Assembly (NCBI GenBank): GCA_020724945.1
Contig: DYFX01000048.1
Span: 1-8,230 of the forward strand
From: Candidatus Paceibacter sp.
GTDB lineage: Bacteria; Patescibacteriota; Patescibacteriia; SG8-24; DYFX01
Reading direction: 5' to 3'
DNA length: 8,230 bases
Made by a program: the position numbers and the translations under genes. The notes under the pieces were generated by a model. That model was not told where the DNA came from. It worked only from the letters and a program-made list of their open reading frames with translations, and did not search any database. Every line of letters starts with the position of its first letter. Within the stretch, counting starts at the first letter, position 1. Positions 1 to 5,632 of the stretch are shown piece after piece.

Positions 1-1
1 G

Positions 2-691
2 AGCCAGACGAGCGGGCATGTGGCGCTCCTGACCGGCTACGCCCGGCAAGGCGGACAGGCGACCTATCGCGTCGACGACCCGTGGCCCTACAACATGTGG
101 GGCGTGCCGTCGTCGGGCAACGCGGGAACGCGTTACTTCATGTCCTACCAGCAGCTGCGCTACGGCAGCACCACGGGGCAGAGCCTGTGGGTCGCGACTT
201 ATACGCGCCTCTCGCCGCGCGCCGACGGCTGCAGCCCGCCCGTCAATCCGAGCTGCGCCTGCGGCTCGGGCCCGGGACCGCAACCGAGCTGCGGCGACGG
301 CATCTGCTCGGACCAGGAATCCTACGAGGGTTCCTGTCCGTCCGATTGCCCGATCGATGTCTGCGGCGACGGCATCTGCCAGAGCGGCGAAGCGGCCTCG
401 TGTCCCGACGACTGCCAGACCTCGACCTGCACGAACCCGTCGTATCCCGTCGACTGCATGGACGGCACGGGCTGCTGGCCGTCGAGCGTGGACTGCTCCT
501 TGACCGCGTATCCGTGCGGCGCGCAGTACTGGCGCTGCAACGATGCGAGCGGCACGATGAGCTGCTGCGGCGGGACGCCGGTCTTCTGTCCCGGCACGCA
601 TCCTTACTACTGCCCGGCGGACGGTCTCTGCTATCAGTCTCCGCCGAACTGCGGCGGCAGCTGCACCATCCTGTCGGCCAGCTGCGACTGA
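2..691 (+). CDS. Papain-like (C39/C70-type) secreted protein with Cys-rich repeat tail, 5'-truncated
   Basis: The frame is open from base 2, so the gene starts before the window; the GTG at base 20 is an internal Val. The first 60 or so residues contain GHVALLTGY followed by a VDDPWP motif. This matches the His and Asp/Asn region of papain-like peptidases of the C39/AvrRpt2 type; the catalytic Cys would lie upstream, out of view. After a Pro/Gly linker comes a tail with 25 cysteines. It holds two CGDGIC...CPxDC repeats (bases 290-352 and 362-418) and two PYxxCxDGxC-type repeats (bases 443-496 and 599-652). Such even, dense cysteine content suggests an exported, disulfide-stabilised or metal-binding surface region. 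A signal peptide cannot be checked. The stop is TGA at 689-691, followed directly by a hairpin terminator. Peptidase family assignment is inference from the C-terminal half of the domain only; cell-surface location is likewise inferred. Confidence 0.7.
   Translation, partial: SQTSGHVALLTGYARQGGQATYRVDDPWPYNMWGVPSSGNAGTRYFMSYQQLRYGSTTGQSLWVATYTRLSPRADGCSPPVNPSCACGSGPGPQPSCGDGICSDQESYEGSCPSDCPIDVCGDGICQSGEAASCPDDCQTSTCTNPSYPVDCMDGTGCWPSSVDCSLTAYPCGAQYWRCNDASGTMSCCGGTPVFCPGTHPYYCPADGLCYQSPPNCGGSCTILSASCD
290..418 (+). repeat. Two tandem CGDGIC...CPxDC protein repeats
   Basis: Two tandem coding repeats (290-352 and 362-418) encode 21- and 19-residue units. Both begin CGDGIC, carry an acidic/Ser middle with a conserved Glu, and end CPxDC. 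The Asp/Gly-rich turn and four cysteines per unit resemble the CGDGxCxxxE...CPxDC modules common in secreted bacterial proteins. Calcium binding or disulfide knotting is plausible but not shown. Confidence 0.75.
443..652 (+). repeat. Two PYxxCxDGxC[WY]xSxxxxC protein repeats
   Basis: Bases 443-496 and 599-652 encode two units with the shared spacing P, Cys, Asp-Gly, Cys, aromatic, Ser, Cys. The 34 residues between them carry five more cysteines. The pattern is a second repeat type in the same tail, different from the CGDGIC units, and suggests a small cysteine-knot or carbohydrate-binding fold. No family can be named with confidence. Confidence 0.55.
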
Positions 692-699
692 ACGCGAAA

Positions 700-726
700 G
701 CCCGCCTCATCCGAGACGGGCCTTTT
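700..726. terminator. Bidirectional intrinsic terminator between convergent genes
   Basis: The arms at 700-708 and 713-721 pair over nine positions around a 4-nt loop, with one mismatch (C705/A716). A TTTT run follows at 723-726 on the + side, and AAA at 697-699 gives UUU on the - side. Read on the minus strand the mismatch becomes a G-U wobble, so the hairpin is complete there. It serves the Cys-rich gene (+, stop at 689-691) and the lipoprotein gene (-, stop at 726-728), whose stop codon overlaps the T-run. Confidence 0.8.
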
Positions 727-956
727 CATTCCTCGAGACTCTCCTGCCGCATGCGGTCGTAGGCTTCGGCGTTCGAGGCCGTCTCGACGGCCTGGCCGTA
801 CGCCTCGATCGGCATCGTGATGGGTTTCATCGCGTCTTCCGTCAATCGCTCCCCCGTCTCGCGCACCGCGCCGGCACAGCCGGCTCCGGCCATGAGCAAA
901 GCCGTGGCCGCGACCAGGAGGATGTTGCGTTTGGCGAAATGGATGACGCGGCGCAT
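726..956 (-). CDS. Small predicted lipoprotein (76 aa), function unknown
   Basis: A 76-residue protein starting MRRVIHFAKRNILLV. It has a basic n-region, a hydrophobic core (residues about 12-23) and a cysteine at position 27 in the context MAGAGC, which looks like a lipobox. The -3 residue is Gly rather than the usual Leu, so lipidation is likely but not certain. The mature part is about 50 residues, rich in Glu, Ala and Met, and probably mostly helical, with no recognisable domain. A plausible role is a small envelope-anchored protein. It is transcribed divergently from the histidine phosphatase gene, with 114 bp between the two starts, and converges on the Cys-rich gene through a shared terminator. 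No strong Shine-Dalgarno or -35/-10 pair is visible upstream. The signal-peptide-like N-terminus in an otherwise unremarkable frame is the main argument that the gene is real. Confidence 0.72.
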   Translation of the reverse strand: MRRVIHFAKRNILLVAATALLMAGAGCAGAVRETGERLTEDAMKPITMPIEAYGQAVETASNAEAYDRMRQESLEE

Positions 957-1025
957 GGGCGGTTTCGGTTCAAAAGCACTCTATCACAGAGACGCTCCCG
1001 GGCCGAAGACCTTACCGATGCGCCG

Positions 1026-1054
1026 TTGACGCGGGGGCGTGCCCGTGGTATCCC
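1026..1054 (+). promoter_or_regulatory. Sigma70-type promoter of the histidine phosphatase gene
   Basis: TTGACG (1026-1031), a 17-nt spacer, then TATCCC (1049-1054). The predicted start of transcription lies near 1061, at the first base of a strong AGGAGG ribosome site (1061-1066), giving a leader of only about 10 nt before the ATG at 1071. The -35 matches the other promoters of the window exactly; the -10 is weaker. Confidence 0.65.
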
Positions 1055-1070
1055 TCGCGAAGGAGGCAGC

Positions 1071-1691
1071 ATGCGCACCTTCGAATTCCGCAGGCATTCC
1101 ATCAAGGACGGTCCGAGCGGCCGCACGCTCGGCCCTAAGGGCTTCGCCCTGGCCCGCGCCGTCGGCGAACGCCAGCTCCGAGGCCGAGGCTTCACGCACA
1201 TCTTCGCCAGCTCGTACTGGCGCACGCACCAGACGCTCGCGGCCTTCGACGAAGGCGCCGGCGACTTCGCCTTCACGCGGGTCCCGGAGCACGCGCCGAT
1301 CTACGCCCAGCATGGCCGCGAGGATGTCCGCCGGATGTTCGCCGCGTGCCATGCCGCCGAACGCCGCGGCGGGAAGATCCTCGACGCCGCCCTCGCCGAT
1401 TTCCCCGATCTCTGCGACGAGATCGGTCTCGCGATGAAGCAGGCCTTCCTCGACTGGAATCGCGTCCTGCCGCCGGACGCGCGCGTCCTGGCCGTCGGCC
1501 ACAGCCCGTCCTTGGAGCTGATGCTGCTGTCCGGTCCGCGGACGATCGCTTCGCTCGCCGAATGCCAGGGCTATCGCGTCTTCGTCGAGGACGCCGGCCC
1601 GTCCGGCTGGACCATCCGCTACGACATCGCCTCGGACGACCTCGACCCCTCCGCGATCCGCGCCGAGCTCCGGCTCGATGCGATCGCGTGA
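1071..1691 (+). CDS. Histidine phosphatase superfamily (phosphoglycerate mutase-like) protein
   Basis: A 206-residue protein. The N-terminal motif FEFRRHS puts the would-be phospho-accepting His at residue 9 with Arg8 before it, in place of the classic RHG/RHGE. It is followed by GPKGFALARAVG and FASSYWRTHQT, supplying the second Arg (51). VLAVGHSPSLE supplies the second catalytic His (144) and Glu149. This order and spacing are those of the SixA/PhoE/GpmB-like branch 1 histidine phosphatases, cytoplasmic enzymes acting on phosphoesters or phosphohistidine. The substrate cannot be told from sequence. The region between residues 60 and 115 is longer than in SixA and may be a lid. The start is fixed by AGGAGG five bases (GCAGC minus one) upstream of the ATG; an open frame runs upstream to base 939 but lacks a ribosome site. 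The gene has its own promoter and a terminator that overlaps its 3' end. Confidence 0.85.
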   Translation: MRTFEFRRHSIKDGPSGRTLGPKGFALARAVGERQLRGRGFTHIFASSYWRTHQTLAAFDEGAGDFAFTRVPEHAPIYAQHGREDVRRMFAACHAAERRGGKILDAALADFPDLCDEIGLAMKQAFLDWNRVLPPDARVLAVGHSPSLELMLLSGPRTIASLAECQGYRVFVEDAGPSGWTIRYDIASDDLDPSAIRAELRLDAIA

Positions 1692-1701
1692 GGGGCTTTT
1701 T
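1646..1701 (+). terminator. Long hairpin terminator overlapping the end of the phosphatase gene
   Basis: The arms at 1646-1658 and 1682-1695 pair over 13 bp with a single bulged T (1689, first base of the stop codon). An inner GAGC/GCTC stem lies within the loop, and TTTTT follows at 1697-1701. The 5' arm encodes residues near 192-196 of the protein, so the terminator is built largely from coding sequence. The next promoter's -35 begins only 8 nt after the T-run. Confidence 0.75.
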
Positions 1702-1708
1702 CGTTCCC

Positions 1709-1737
1709 TTGACGCGGGGCGGTACCGCGCATAGGCT
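1709..1737 (+). promoter_or_regulatory. Sigma70-type promoter of the ADP-ribosylglycohydrolase gene
   Basis: TTGACG (1709-1714), 17-nt spacer, TAGGCT (1732-1737). The -35 follows the upstream terminator by 8 nt. The predicted leader is about 30 nt and carries AAGGAGGA (1763-1770) three bases before the ATG at 1774. Confidence 0.72.
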
Positions 1738-1773
1738 TTCGGCATCGCCCTTTCGACACCGCAAGGAGGATCC

Positions 1774-2934
1774 ATGTACGACCTGAAGCAGACCGCCATC
1801 AACGTGATGCTCGGCATCCATCTCGGCGACGCGCTCGGCGTGCCGTTCGAGATGATGACGCGCCAGGAGATCCTGAACGCCACGGGCGGGGAAGGCGTCA
1901 CGCGCCCCCGCTTCGACTTCGATCCGGCGGCGCGCAAGATCCCCGACGCGCGCGGGCTCGCGGCCGGCGCGACCTCGGACGACACCCAGCTCGCGGAAGC
2001 GACGGCGGAAGGCTTCATCATGAGCCGCCGGTATGTCCACGAGCTGCATGTCCTGCTGCACCTCGAGGCGCTCTGGCGCGACGCGGCCGGCTGGGGCGGC
2101 ACCACCAAGCGCTCGCTCTACGAGCTCGACAAGTGGTATCGCGAGCGGCGGCGCGGCTTCGGCATCCATCCTCCCCCGTCGTTCCGGACGGAGAAGGACG
2201 AGAAGCTCTGGGCCGCGGTCGAACCGCGCCACCCGGCGCACCCGGCCCGTCCGCGCGCGCAGGCGCGCGGCAACGGCGTCGCCATGAAGATCGCGCCGTT
2301 CGGGATCCGTGCCGGCGTCCTGGGCGGCGGCGACTTCGAGAGCGGCGAGGCGCTCGAGGAGATCATGGCCTTCGCCCGGATGACGCACGCCGATCCCGTC
2401 TGCGGCATCGCGGCCTACGCCGTCGCCGGCATCATCAGCGACTCCATCGCGGACGATCCGGATGTCGCCGCGGAACGCGTCATGGGCCGCGTGAAGGCGG
2501 CCGAGGCCATCCATGTCCTCGCGCACCGCGGGACGGATCGCTTCTCGGACGCGCTCGGACGCGCCCTCGCGCTCGCCTCCGCTCCGGAGGCGCTCTGGGA
2601 CTTCGGCGCCGCCGGACGCGCCGACGCGCTCACGACCGTGGCCCTCGCCATCGCCATCTGGTCGCGGCATCTCGCGGACGCCGGGCCGCAGCCCGCCGTG
2701 CTCGAGGCCATCAACGCCGGCGGCGATACCGATACCGTCGCTTCGATGGTCGGCGCCATGATGGGCGCGTCGAGCGAGTCCAAGGCCTGGTGGCCCTCCG
2801 ACTGGATCGCCTCCCTCAAGGACGGCGGCATCGTCGCCGTCCGGACCGGCGGCAGGCTCGCGGATGTCTGCGCGCTGCGCCGAGCGCCGGAGGGATACGA
2901 CCTCGACACGCTGAAGCGACGGCTCGGATACTGA
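1774..2934 (+). CDS. ADP-ribosylglycohydrolase (DraG-type) family protein
   Basis: A 386-residue protein with the signature of the DraG/ARH fold, an all-helical dinuclear metal hydrolase that removes ADP-ribose from proteins or small molecules. The N-terminus has MLGIHLGDALGVPFE. TSDDTQ (residues 67-72) supplies the first metal ligands. GNGVAMKIAPFGI begins at residue 166, THADP at 204-208, and GGDTDTVASMVGAMMGA near 316-332 supplies the second pair of Asp ligands (318, 320). Every expected metal-binding element is present, so it is probably active. A basic, His/Pro/Arg-rich stretch just before the GNG motif (about residues 149-165) looks like a lineage-specific insertion. Target (arginine, serine, DNA or free ADP-ribose) cannot be read from the sequence, and no ADP-ribosyltransferase, NADAR or macrodomain partner lies in the window. 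It has its own promoter, a very strong Shine-Dalgarno and a terminator after the stop. Confidence 0.92.
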   Translation: MYDLKQTAINVMLGIHLGDALGVPFEMMTRQEILNATGGEGVTRPRFDFDPAARKIPDARGLAAGATSDDTQLAEATAEGFIMSRRYVHELHVLLHLEALWRDAAGWGGTTKRSLYELDKWYRERRRGFGIHPPPSFRTEKDEKLWAAVEPRHPAHPARPRAQARGNGVAMKIAPFGIRAGVLGGGDFESGEALEEIMAFARMTHADPVCGIAAYAVAGIISDSIADDPDVAAERVMGRVKAAEAIHVLAHRGTDRFSDALGRALALASAPEALWDFGAAGRADALTTVALAIAIWSRHLADAGPQPAVLEAINAGGDTDTVASMVGAMMGASSESKAWWPSDWIASLKDGGIVAVRTGGRLADVCALRRAPEGYDLDTLKRRLGY

Positions 2935-2937
2935 AAA

Positions 2938-2962
2938 GACTCCCTTTCCGGGAGCCTTTTTT
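2938..2962. terminator. Bidirectional intrinsic terminator (DraG-type gene / mnmA)
   Basis: The stem 2938-2944 pairs with 2950-2956 around a 5-nt loop, with one A/C mismatch (2939/2955) on the + strand that becomes a G-U wobble on the - strand. Six Ts follow at 2957-2962 on +, and AAAA at 2934-2937 gives UUUU on -. The stop codon of the + gene (2932-2934) and that of mnmA (2962-2964) both touch it. Confidence 0.88.
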
Positions 2963-4047
2963 CATTCCGCGATGACCCCGCCGCCCAGCACCTCGTCGCC
3001 GTCGTAGAGGACGACGAATTGTCCGGGGGTGACGGCCCTCTGCGGCGCGTCGAACCGCACGATGAGGCGGCCGTCCTCCTCCGACGGCACGACCTCGCAC
3101 ACCTGGAGCGGCTGGCGATAGCGGATGCGGGCGCGGCAGCGCAGCGGCAATTCCGGCGCGCGCCCGGAAACCCAGTGCCAGTCCTCCGCCATGAGGCGAT
3201 CCCTGTAGAGCGCGGGATGATCGGCGCCTTCGGCCACCGTGACCGTGCCCGTCGCGACATCCGCGGCGACGACATAGAGCGCGGGTCCTCCCCCGACGCC
3301 GAGGCCGTGGCGCTGTCCGACGGTGAAGGCCTGCGCGTCCGGATGCCGCCCGATCTCCTTCCCTTCCGTCGTGACGATCGCTCCGGGCTTCGGCGCGAGG
3401 ACGCGTTTCAGGAAGTCGCGCATCTCCACCTTGCCGATGAAGCAGATGCCTTGCGAATCCTTCTTCTCCGCCGTCGCGATTCCCTTGTCGCGGGCGTAGG
3501 CGCGCACATCGCGCTTGTCGAGATGACCGATCGGGAAGAGGGCATGCTTCAGCTGTTCCTGGCCGAGCGCGTGGACGAAATACGACTGATCCTTGGCGCG
3601 ATCGAGCCCCGCCAGCAGCTGATACCTGTCCCCCGACCTCTGCACCCTGGCATAGTGGCCCGTGGCGATGAAGTCGGCGCCGCGGGCGAGCGCTTCCTTG
3701 AGGAACAGGTCGAACTTCACTTCGCGGTTGCAGAGGACATCCGGGTTCGGCGTGCGGCCGGCCGCGTATTCGCGGTACAGATAGTCGACGACGCGGCGGG
3801 AATATTCCTCCTCGAAGTCGAAGGTCTCGAAGGCGATGCCGAGTTGCGCGGCCACGCGCATGGCGTCGCGGCGCTCCTCCTTCCAGGCGCACTCCCCCGT
3901 CCGCTCGTCCTTCGTATCGGACCAGTTCTTCATGAAGGCGCCGGCGACATCATAGCCCTGTTCGAGCAGCATCGAAGCCGCGACGGAGGAATCGACCCCG
4001 CCGCTCATGCCGACCAAGACCTTCGGTTTTCCGTCGTTCTTCCACAT
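2962..4047 (-). CDS. mnmA: tRNA-specific 2-thiouridylase MnmA
   Basis: MnmA activates U34 of tRNA Lys, Glu and Gln with ATP and transfers sulfur to make 2-thiouridine; it acts in the cytoplasm with a sulfur relay. The 361-residue length is normal. Residues 15-21 are the PP-loop SGGVDSS. The catalytic Cys106 lies in NPDVLCNREVKF and the partner Cys202 in SQGICFIG; TGHYAR, DQSYF and FTVGQRHGLG are further family motifs. The C-terminal beta-barrel (about 300-361) is complete. The start at 4047 (MWKNDGKPK) is chosen over the upstream in-frame ATG at 4065 because the latter overlaps the predicted -10. GGAG lies four bases upstream of the chosen ATG, but the promoter position suggests it may not be transcribed. 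The gene is monocistronic, reading away from the dehydrogenase-like gene's terminator. Confidence 0.97.
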   Translation of the reverse strand: MWKNDGKPKVLVGMSGGVDSSVAASMLLEQGYDVAGAFMKNWSDTKDERTGECAWKEERRDAMRVAAQLGIAFETFDFEEEYSRRVVDYLYREYAAGRTPNPDVLCNREVKFDLFLKEALARGADFIATGHYARVQRSGDRYQLLAGLDRAKDQSYFVHALGQEQLKHALFPIGHLDKRDVRAYARDKGIATAEKKDSQGICFIGKVEMRDFLKRVLAPKPGAIVTTEGKEIGRHPDAQAFTVGQRHGLGVGGGPALYVVAADVATGTVTVAEGADHPALYRDRLMAEDWHWVSGRAPELPLRCRARIRYRQPLQVCEVVPSEEDGRLIVRFDAPQRAVTPGQFVVLYDGDEVLGGGVIAE

Positions 4048-4055
4048 GACGCTCC

Positions 4056-4084
4056 AGGCTAGCACGAAAAAACGGACCGTTCAA
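4056..4084 (-). promoter_or_regulatory. Promoter of mnmA embedded in the upstream terminator
   Basis: On the minus strand TTGAAC (bases 4084-4079), 17 nt, TAGCCT (4061-4056), then only 8 nt to the ATG at 4047. The -35 hexamer is exactly the six-base loop of the preceding gene's terminator, and the terminator T-run forms part of the spacer. The predicted mRNA has a leader of about 0-2 nt. Confidence 0.65.
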
Positions 4085-4090
4085 GGTCCG
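4067..4090 (-). terminator. Intrinsic terminator of the dehydrogenase-like gene
   Basis: On the minus strand CGGACC (4090-4085), the loop TTGAAC (4084-4079), GGTCCG (4078-4073), then TTTTTT (4072-4067): a perfect 6-bp stem followed by six Us. It begins 7 nt after the stop codon (4098-4100). Confidence 0.85.
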
Positions 4091-4097
4091 CTTCGGT

Positions 4098-4964
4098 TCA
4101 GGCGGGCTGGCGCGCCCGCTCTTCGGTTTTCGCCTCGGCCCGCGCCGCCACCAGGGCCTCGTTCAGCTCCTCGACGCGCTTCAGGAGCGCCATCTCGACG
4201 CCGAGCCGGTCGCCGAGCTCGATGAGCGCGCGCGTGTCCTTCGGCAGGCATTTGCCGCCGTAGCCGCGATACCCCTTATGGAAGACCTCCAGGTGCGAGC
4301 GCCCGATGCGCTTGTCGGCGGCGGCGGCCTCCTTCACGACATCGTAGTCGACGCCGACGGCTTGGCAGAGGTCGTAGATCTGGTTGGCGAAGACGACCTT
4401 GGCCGCGAACCAGGTGTTGCCGAAGTACTTCACCATCTCGGCTTCCTTGGCGGGCATGACGCGCTCGAACGGCGCCATCGGGAGCAGGTGCATCACATCG
4501 GTGGCGACGGTGTAGGACTGCGGCGTCGTGCCGATGAGCTGGCGGTCCGGATAGTTCATGTCCTGATCGGCGGTGACCTCCGTCAGGAACTCCGGGTTGA
4601 AGAGGATCCTGTGATCCGGGAACTCGGATTGCAGCTGGTCGGTGGCGCCAGGCAGGACCGTCGACTTGATGACGACGACCTTCGACCCTTCGAGCGACGC
4701 GATCGCCTTGCGGACATACGAGAGATCGAAACCGACCTTGCCGTCCTCGCCGGTCAGGTACGGCGTGGGAACGGCCACGAAGACGACTTCCGCCCGCTGC
4801 AACGGCGCGAGGTCCTGAAAACCTTCCTTGACCGGGTCATACCCGAACAGGGTCTCGCCCGGCATATGGCCGCGCAGCTTCTCGAAATACCGATACATGG
4901 CGCCGCCGACCATGCCGAGGCCCATGATACCGACGCTCTTGAAGGGAGTGTGACGCTGAAGCAT
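4098..4964 (-). CDS. UDP-glucose/GDP-mannose dehydrogenase family protein lacking the C-terminal domain
   Basis: A 288-residue protein matching the first two domains of UDP-sugar 6-dehydrogenases (NAD-dependent oxidation of a nucleotide sugar to the uronic acid, for envelope polysaccharide). The Rossmann motif GLGMVG is at residues 15-20, followed by VFVAVPTPY (62-69), IKSTVLPGAT (99-108) and FNPEFLTE (122-129). AEMVKYFGN places Lys179 and Asn183, and GYGGKCLPKDT places the catalytic Cys at 239. Family members usually exceed 400 residues; here the C-terminal substrate-binding domain is absent. The protein ends in a charged helical tail after residue 245 or so. Because the stop is followed by a clean terminator, this looks like the natural length rather than a recent break. 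The start at 4964 fits the promoter; no good Shine-Dalgarno precedes it. Active-site residues are intact, but substrate binding without domain three is questionable. Confidence 0.9.
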   Translation of the reverse strand: MLQRHTPFKSVGIMGLGMVGGAMYRYFEKLRGHMPGETLFGYDPVKEGFQDLAPLQRAEVVFVAVPTPYLTGEDGKVGFDLSYVRKAIASLEGSKVVVIKSTVLPGATDQLQSEFPDHRILFNPEFLTEVTADQDMNYPDRQLIGTTPQSYTVATDVMHLLPMAPFERVMPAKEAEMVKYFGNTWFAAKVVFANQIYDLCQAVGVDYDVVKEAAAADKRIGRSHLEVFHKGYRGYGGKCLPKDTRALIELGDRLGVEMALLKRVEELNEALVAARAEAKTEERARQPA

Positions 4965-4972
4965 ATGTCCCG

Positions 4973-5001
4973 ACGATAGCAAGCCGCCGGCTTTTCGGCA
5001 A
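4973..5001 (-). promoter_or_regulatory. Promoter of the dehydrogenase-like gene with a palindrome in its spacer
   Basis: On the minus strand TTGCCG (5001-4996), 17 nt, TATCGT (4978-4973), then 8 nt to the ATG at 4964, predicting a near-leaderless mRNA. The spacer includes the perfect inverted repeat AAGCCG-C-CGGCTT (4981-4993), a possible operator. The -35 lies two bases beyond the T-run of the upstream terminator. Confidence 0.6.
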
Positions 5002-5003
5002 CG

Positions 5004-5030
5004 AAAAAGCCGGTCCGTTCGCGGACCGGC
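5004..5030 (-). terminator. Intrinsic terminator of the C39-fusion gene
   Basis: A perfect 9-bp stem (5030-5022 with 5017-5009) and a 4-nt loop, followed on the minus strand by TTTTT (5008-5004). It is the strongest terminator in the window and begins 2 nt after the stop codon (5033-5035). Confidence 0.9.
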
Positions 5031-5032
5031 CG

Positions 5033-5632
5033 TCAGGCCTCGGTTTCCTGGGCGTCGGGAGCTCGGAGGTACAGGTACCACCCGCGCACGATCCGGTAGC
5101 CGGGATCCGTGTCGGTCGGACTTCCGTCCATGTCGTACCAACGATCGAGGAAGTCCTTGATGCGGCGCTTCTCGACGCCTGGCGCGCCCTCGTCCTCGTC
5201 CTCCGGATCGATGATCCAGGGGTTGGCGATATGGACATGAGATGCGTTCACATGGCAGACGACCGAGAAGTGGCCTTCGTCGAGGTCGTTGTCGGCCTGG
5301 ACTTCCGCCTCGGTGCGGTGCGGCCCGTTCCACCAGCCGATCATGACCGGGCGGCGCTCCTGGAGCACGATCCGCTTCAGGTCCTCGAGGGTCGCGTCCT
5401 CGCCGGTGACCACGCGGTCGCCGACGATCTTCCGAAGACCCTCGACGAGCGGAGCGTGGTCGGTGCCGGTCTCGGGATCGCAGCCGCAGAGGACGATGAG
5501 GTCCTCTTCGGAATACGAGGTGCCGTCCGGCTTCTTGATACCGTCGTACTCCAGCAGCATGAGCGCGCTCGTCGGCCCGCAGCCCGTGTCGCTCTGCTCG
5601 ATCGGCTTGACCTTCAGCGGTTTCGGCGGCAT
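5033..5632 (-). CDS. Possible internally initiated C39-like peptidase (199 aa), same frame
   Basis: An alternative, shorter product of the same frame. ATG at 5632 starts MPPKPLKVKPIEQSDTGCGP exactly where the peptidase homology begins. It is preceded by AAGGAGG (5644-5638) and a 5-nt spacer, the best ribosome site in the window. Length and motif set (Gln, Cys, His, Asn) make a complete stand-alone C39-like domain. Whether the short form is made, instead of or alongside the fusion, cannot be decided from sequence. Confidence 0.45.
   Translation of the reverse strand: MPPKPLKVKPIEQSDTGCGPTSALMLLEYDGIKKPDGTSYSEEDLIVLCGCDPETGTDHAPLVEGLRKIVGDRVVTGEDATLEDLKRIVLQERRPVMIGWWNGPHRTEAEVQADNDLDEGHFSVVCHVNASHVHIANPWIIDPEDEDEGAPGVEKRRIKDFLDRWYDMDGSPTDTDPGYRIVRGWYLYLRAPDAQETEA

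Noticed and set aside
957..1025. Promoter for the small lipoprotein gene on the minus strand
   Set aside because: A TAGAGT-like -10 can be drawn but only with a poor -35 (TTCGGC, 18-nt spacing), well below the quality of the other seven promoters.
984..2670. Long minus-strand open frames (374 and 465 codons) opposite the phosphatase and ADP-ribosylglycohydrolase genes
   Set aside because: They are Arg/Ala/Gly-rich low-complexity antisense frames produced by GC-rich third positions, with no ribosome site, and they cross gene boundaries. The + strand genes have family motifs and expression signals.
1774..2934. DarTG-like toxin-antitoxin or ADP-ribosylation defence pair
   Set aside because: Only a DraG-type hydrolase is present; neither neighbour has ADP-ribosyltransferase or macrodomain features, and each gene is a separate transcription unit.
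3019..4062. 347-codon + frame opposite mnmA
   Set aside because: Mirror of the mnmA frame with no recognisable motif or ribosome site; mnmA motifs on the other strand are unambiguous.
4048..4065. Upstream in-frame ATG (4065) for mnmA
   Set aside because: It overlaps the predicted -10 region and would add six non-conserved residues before the normal N-terminus.
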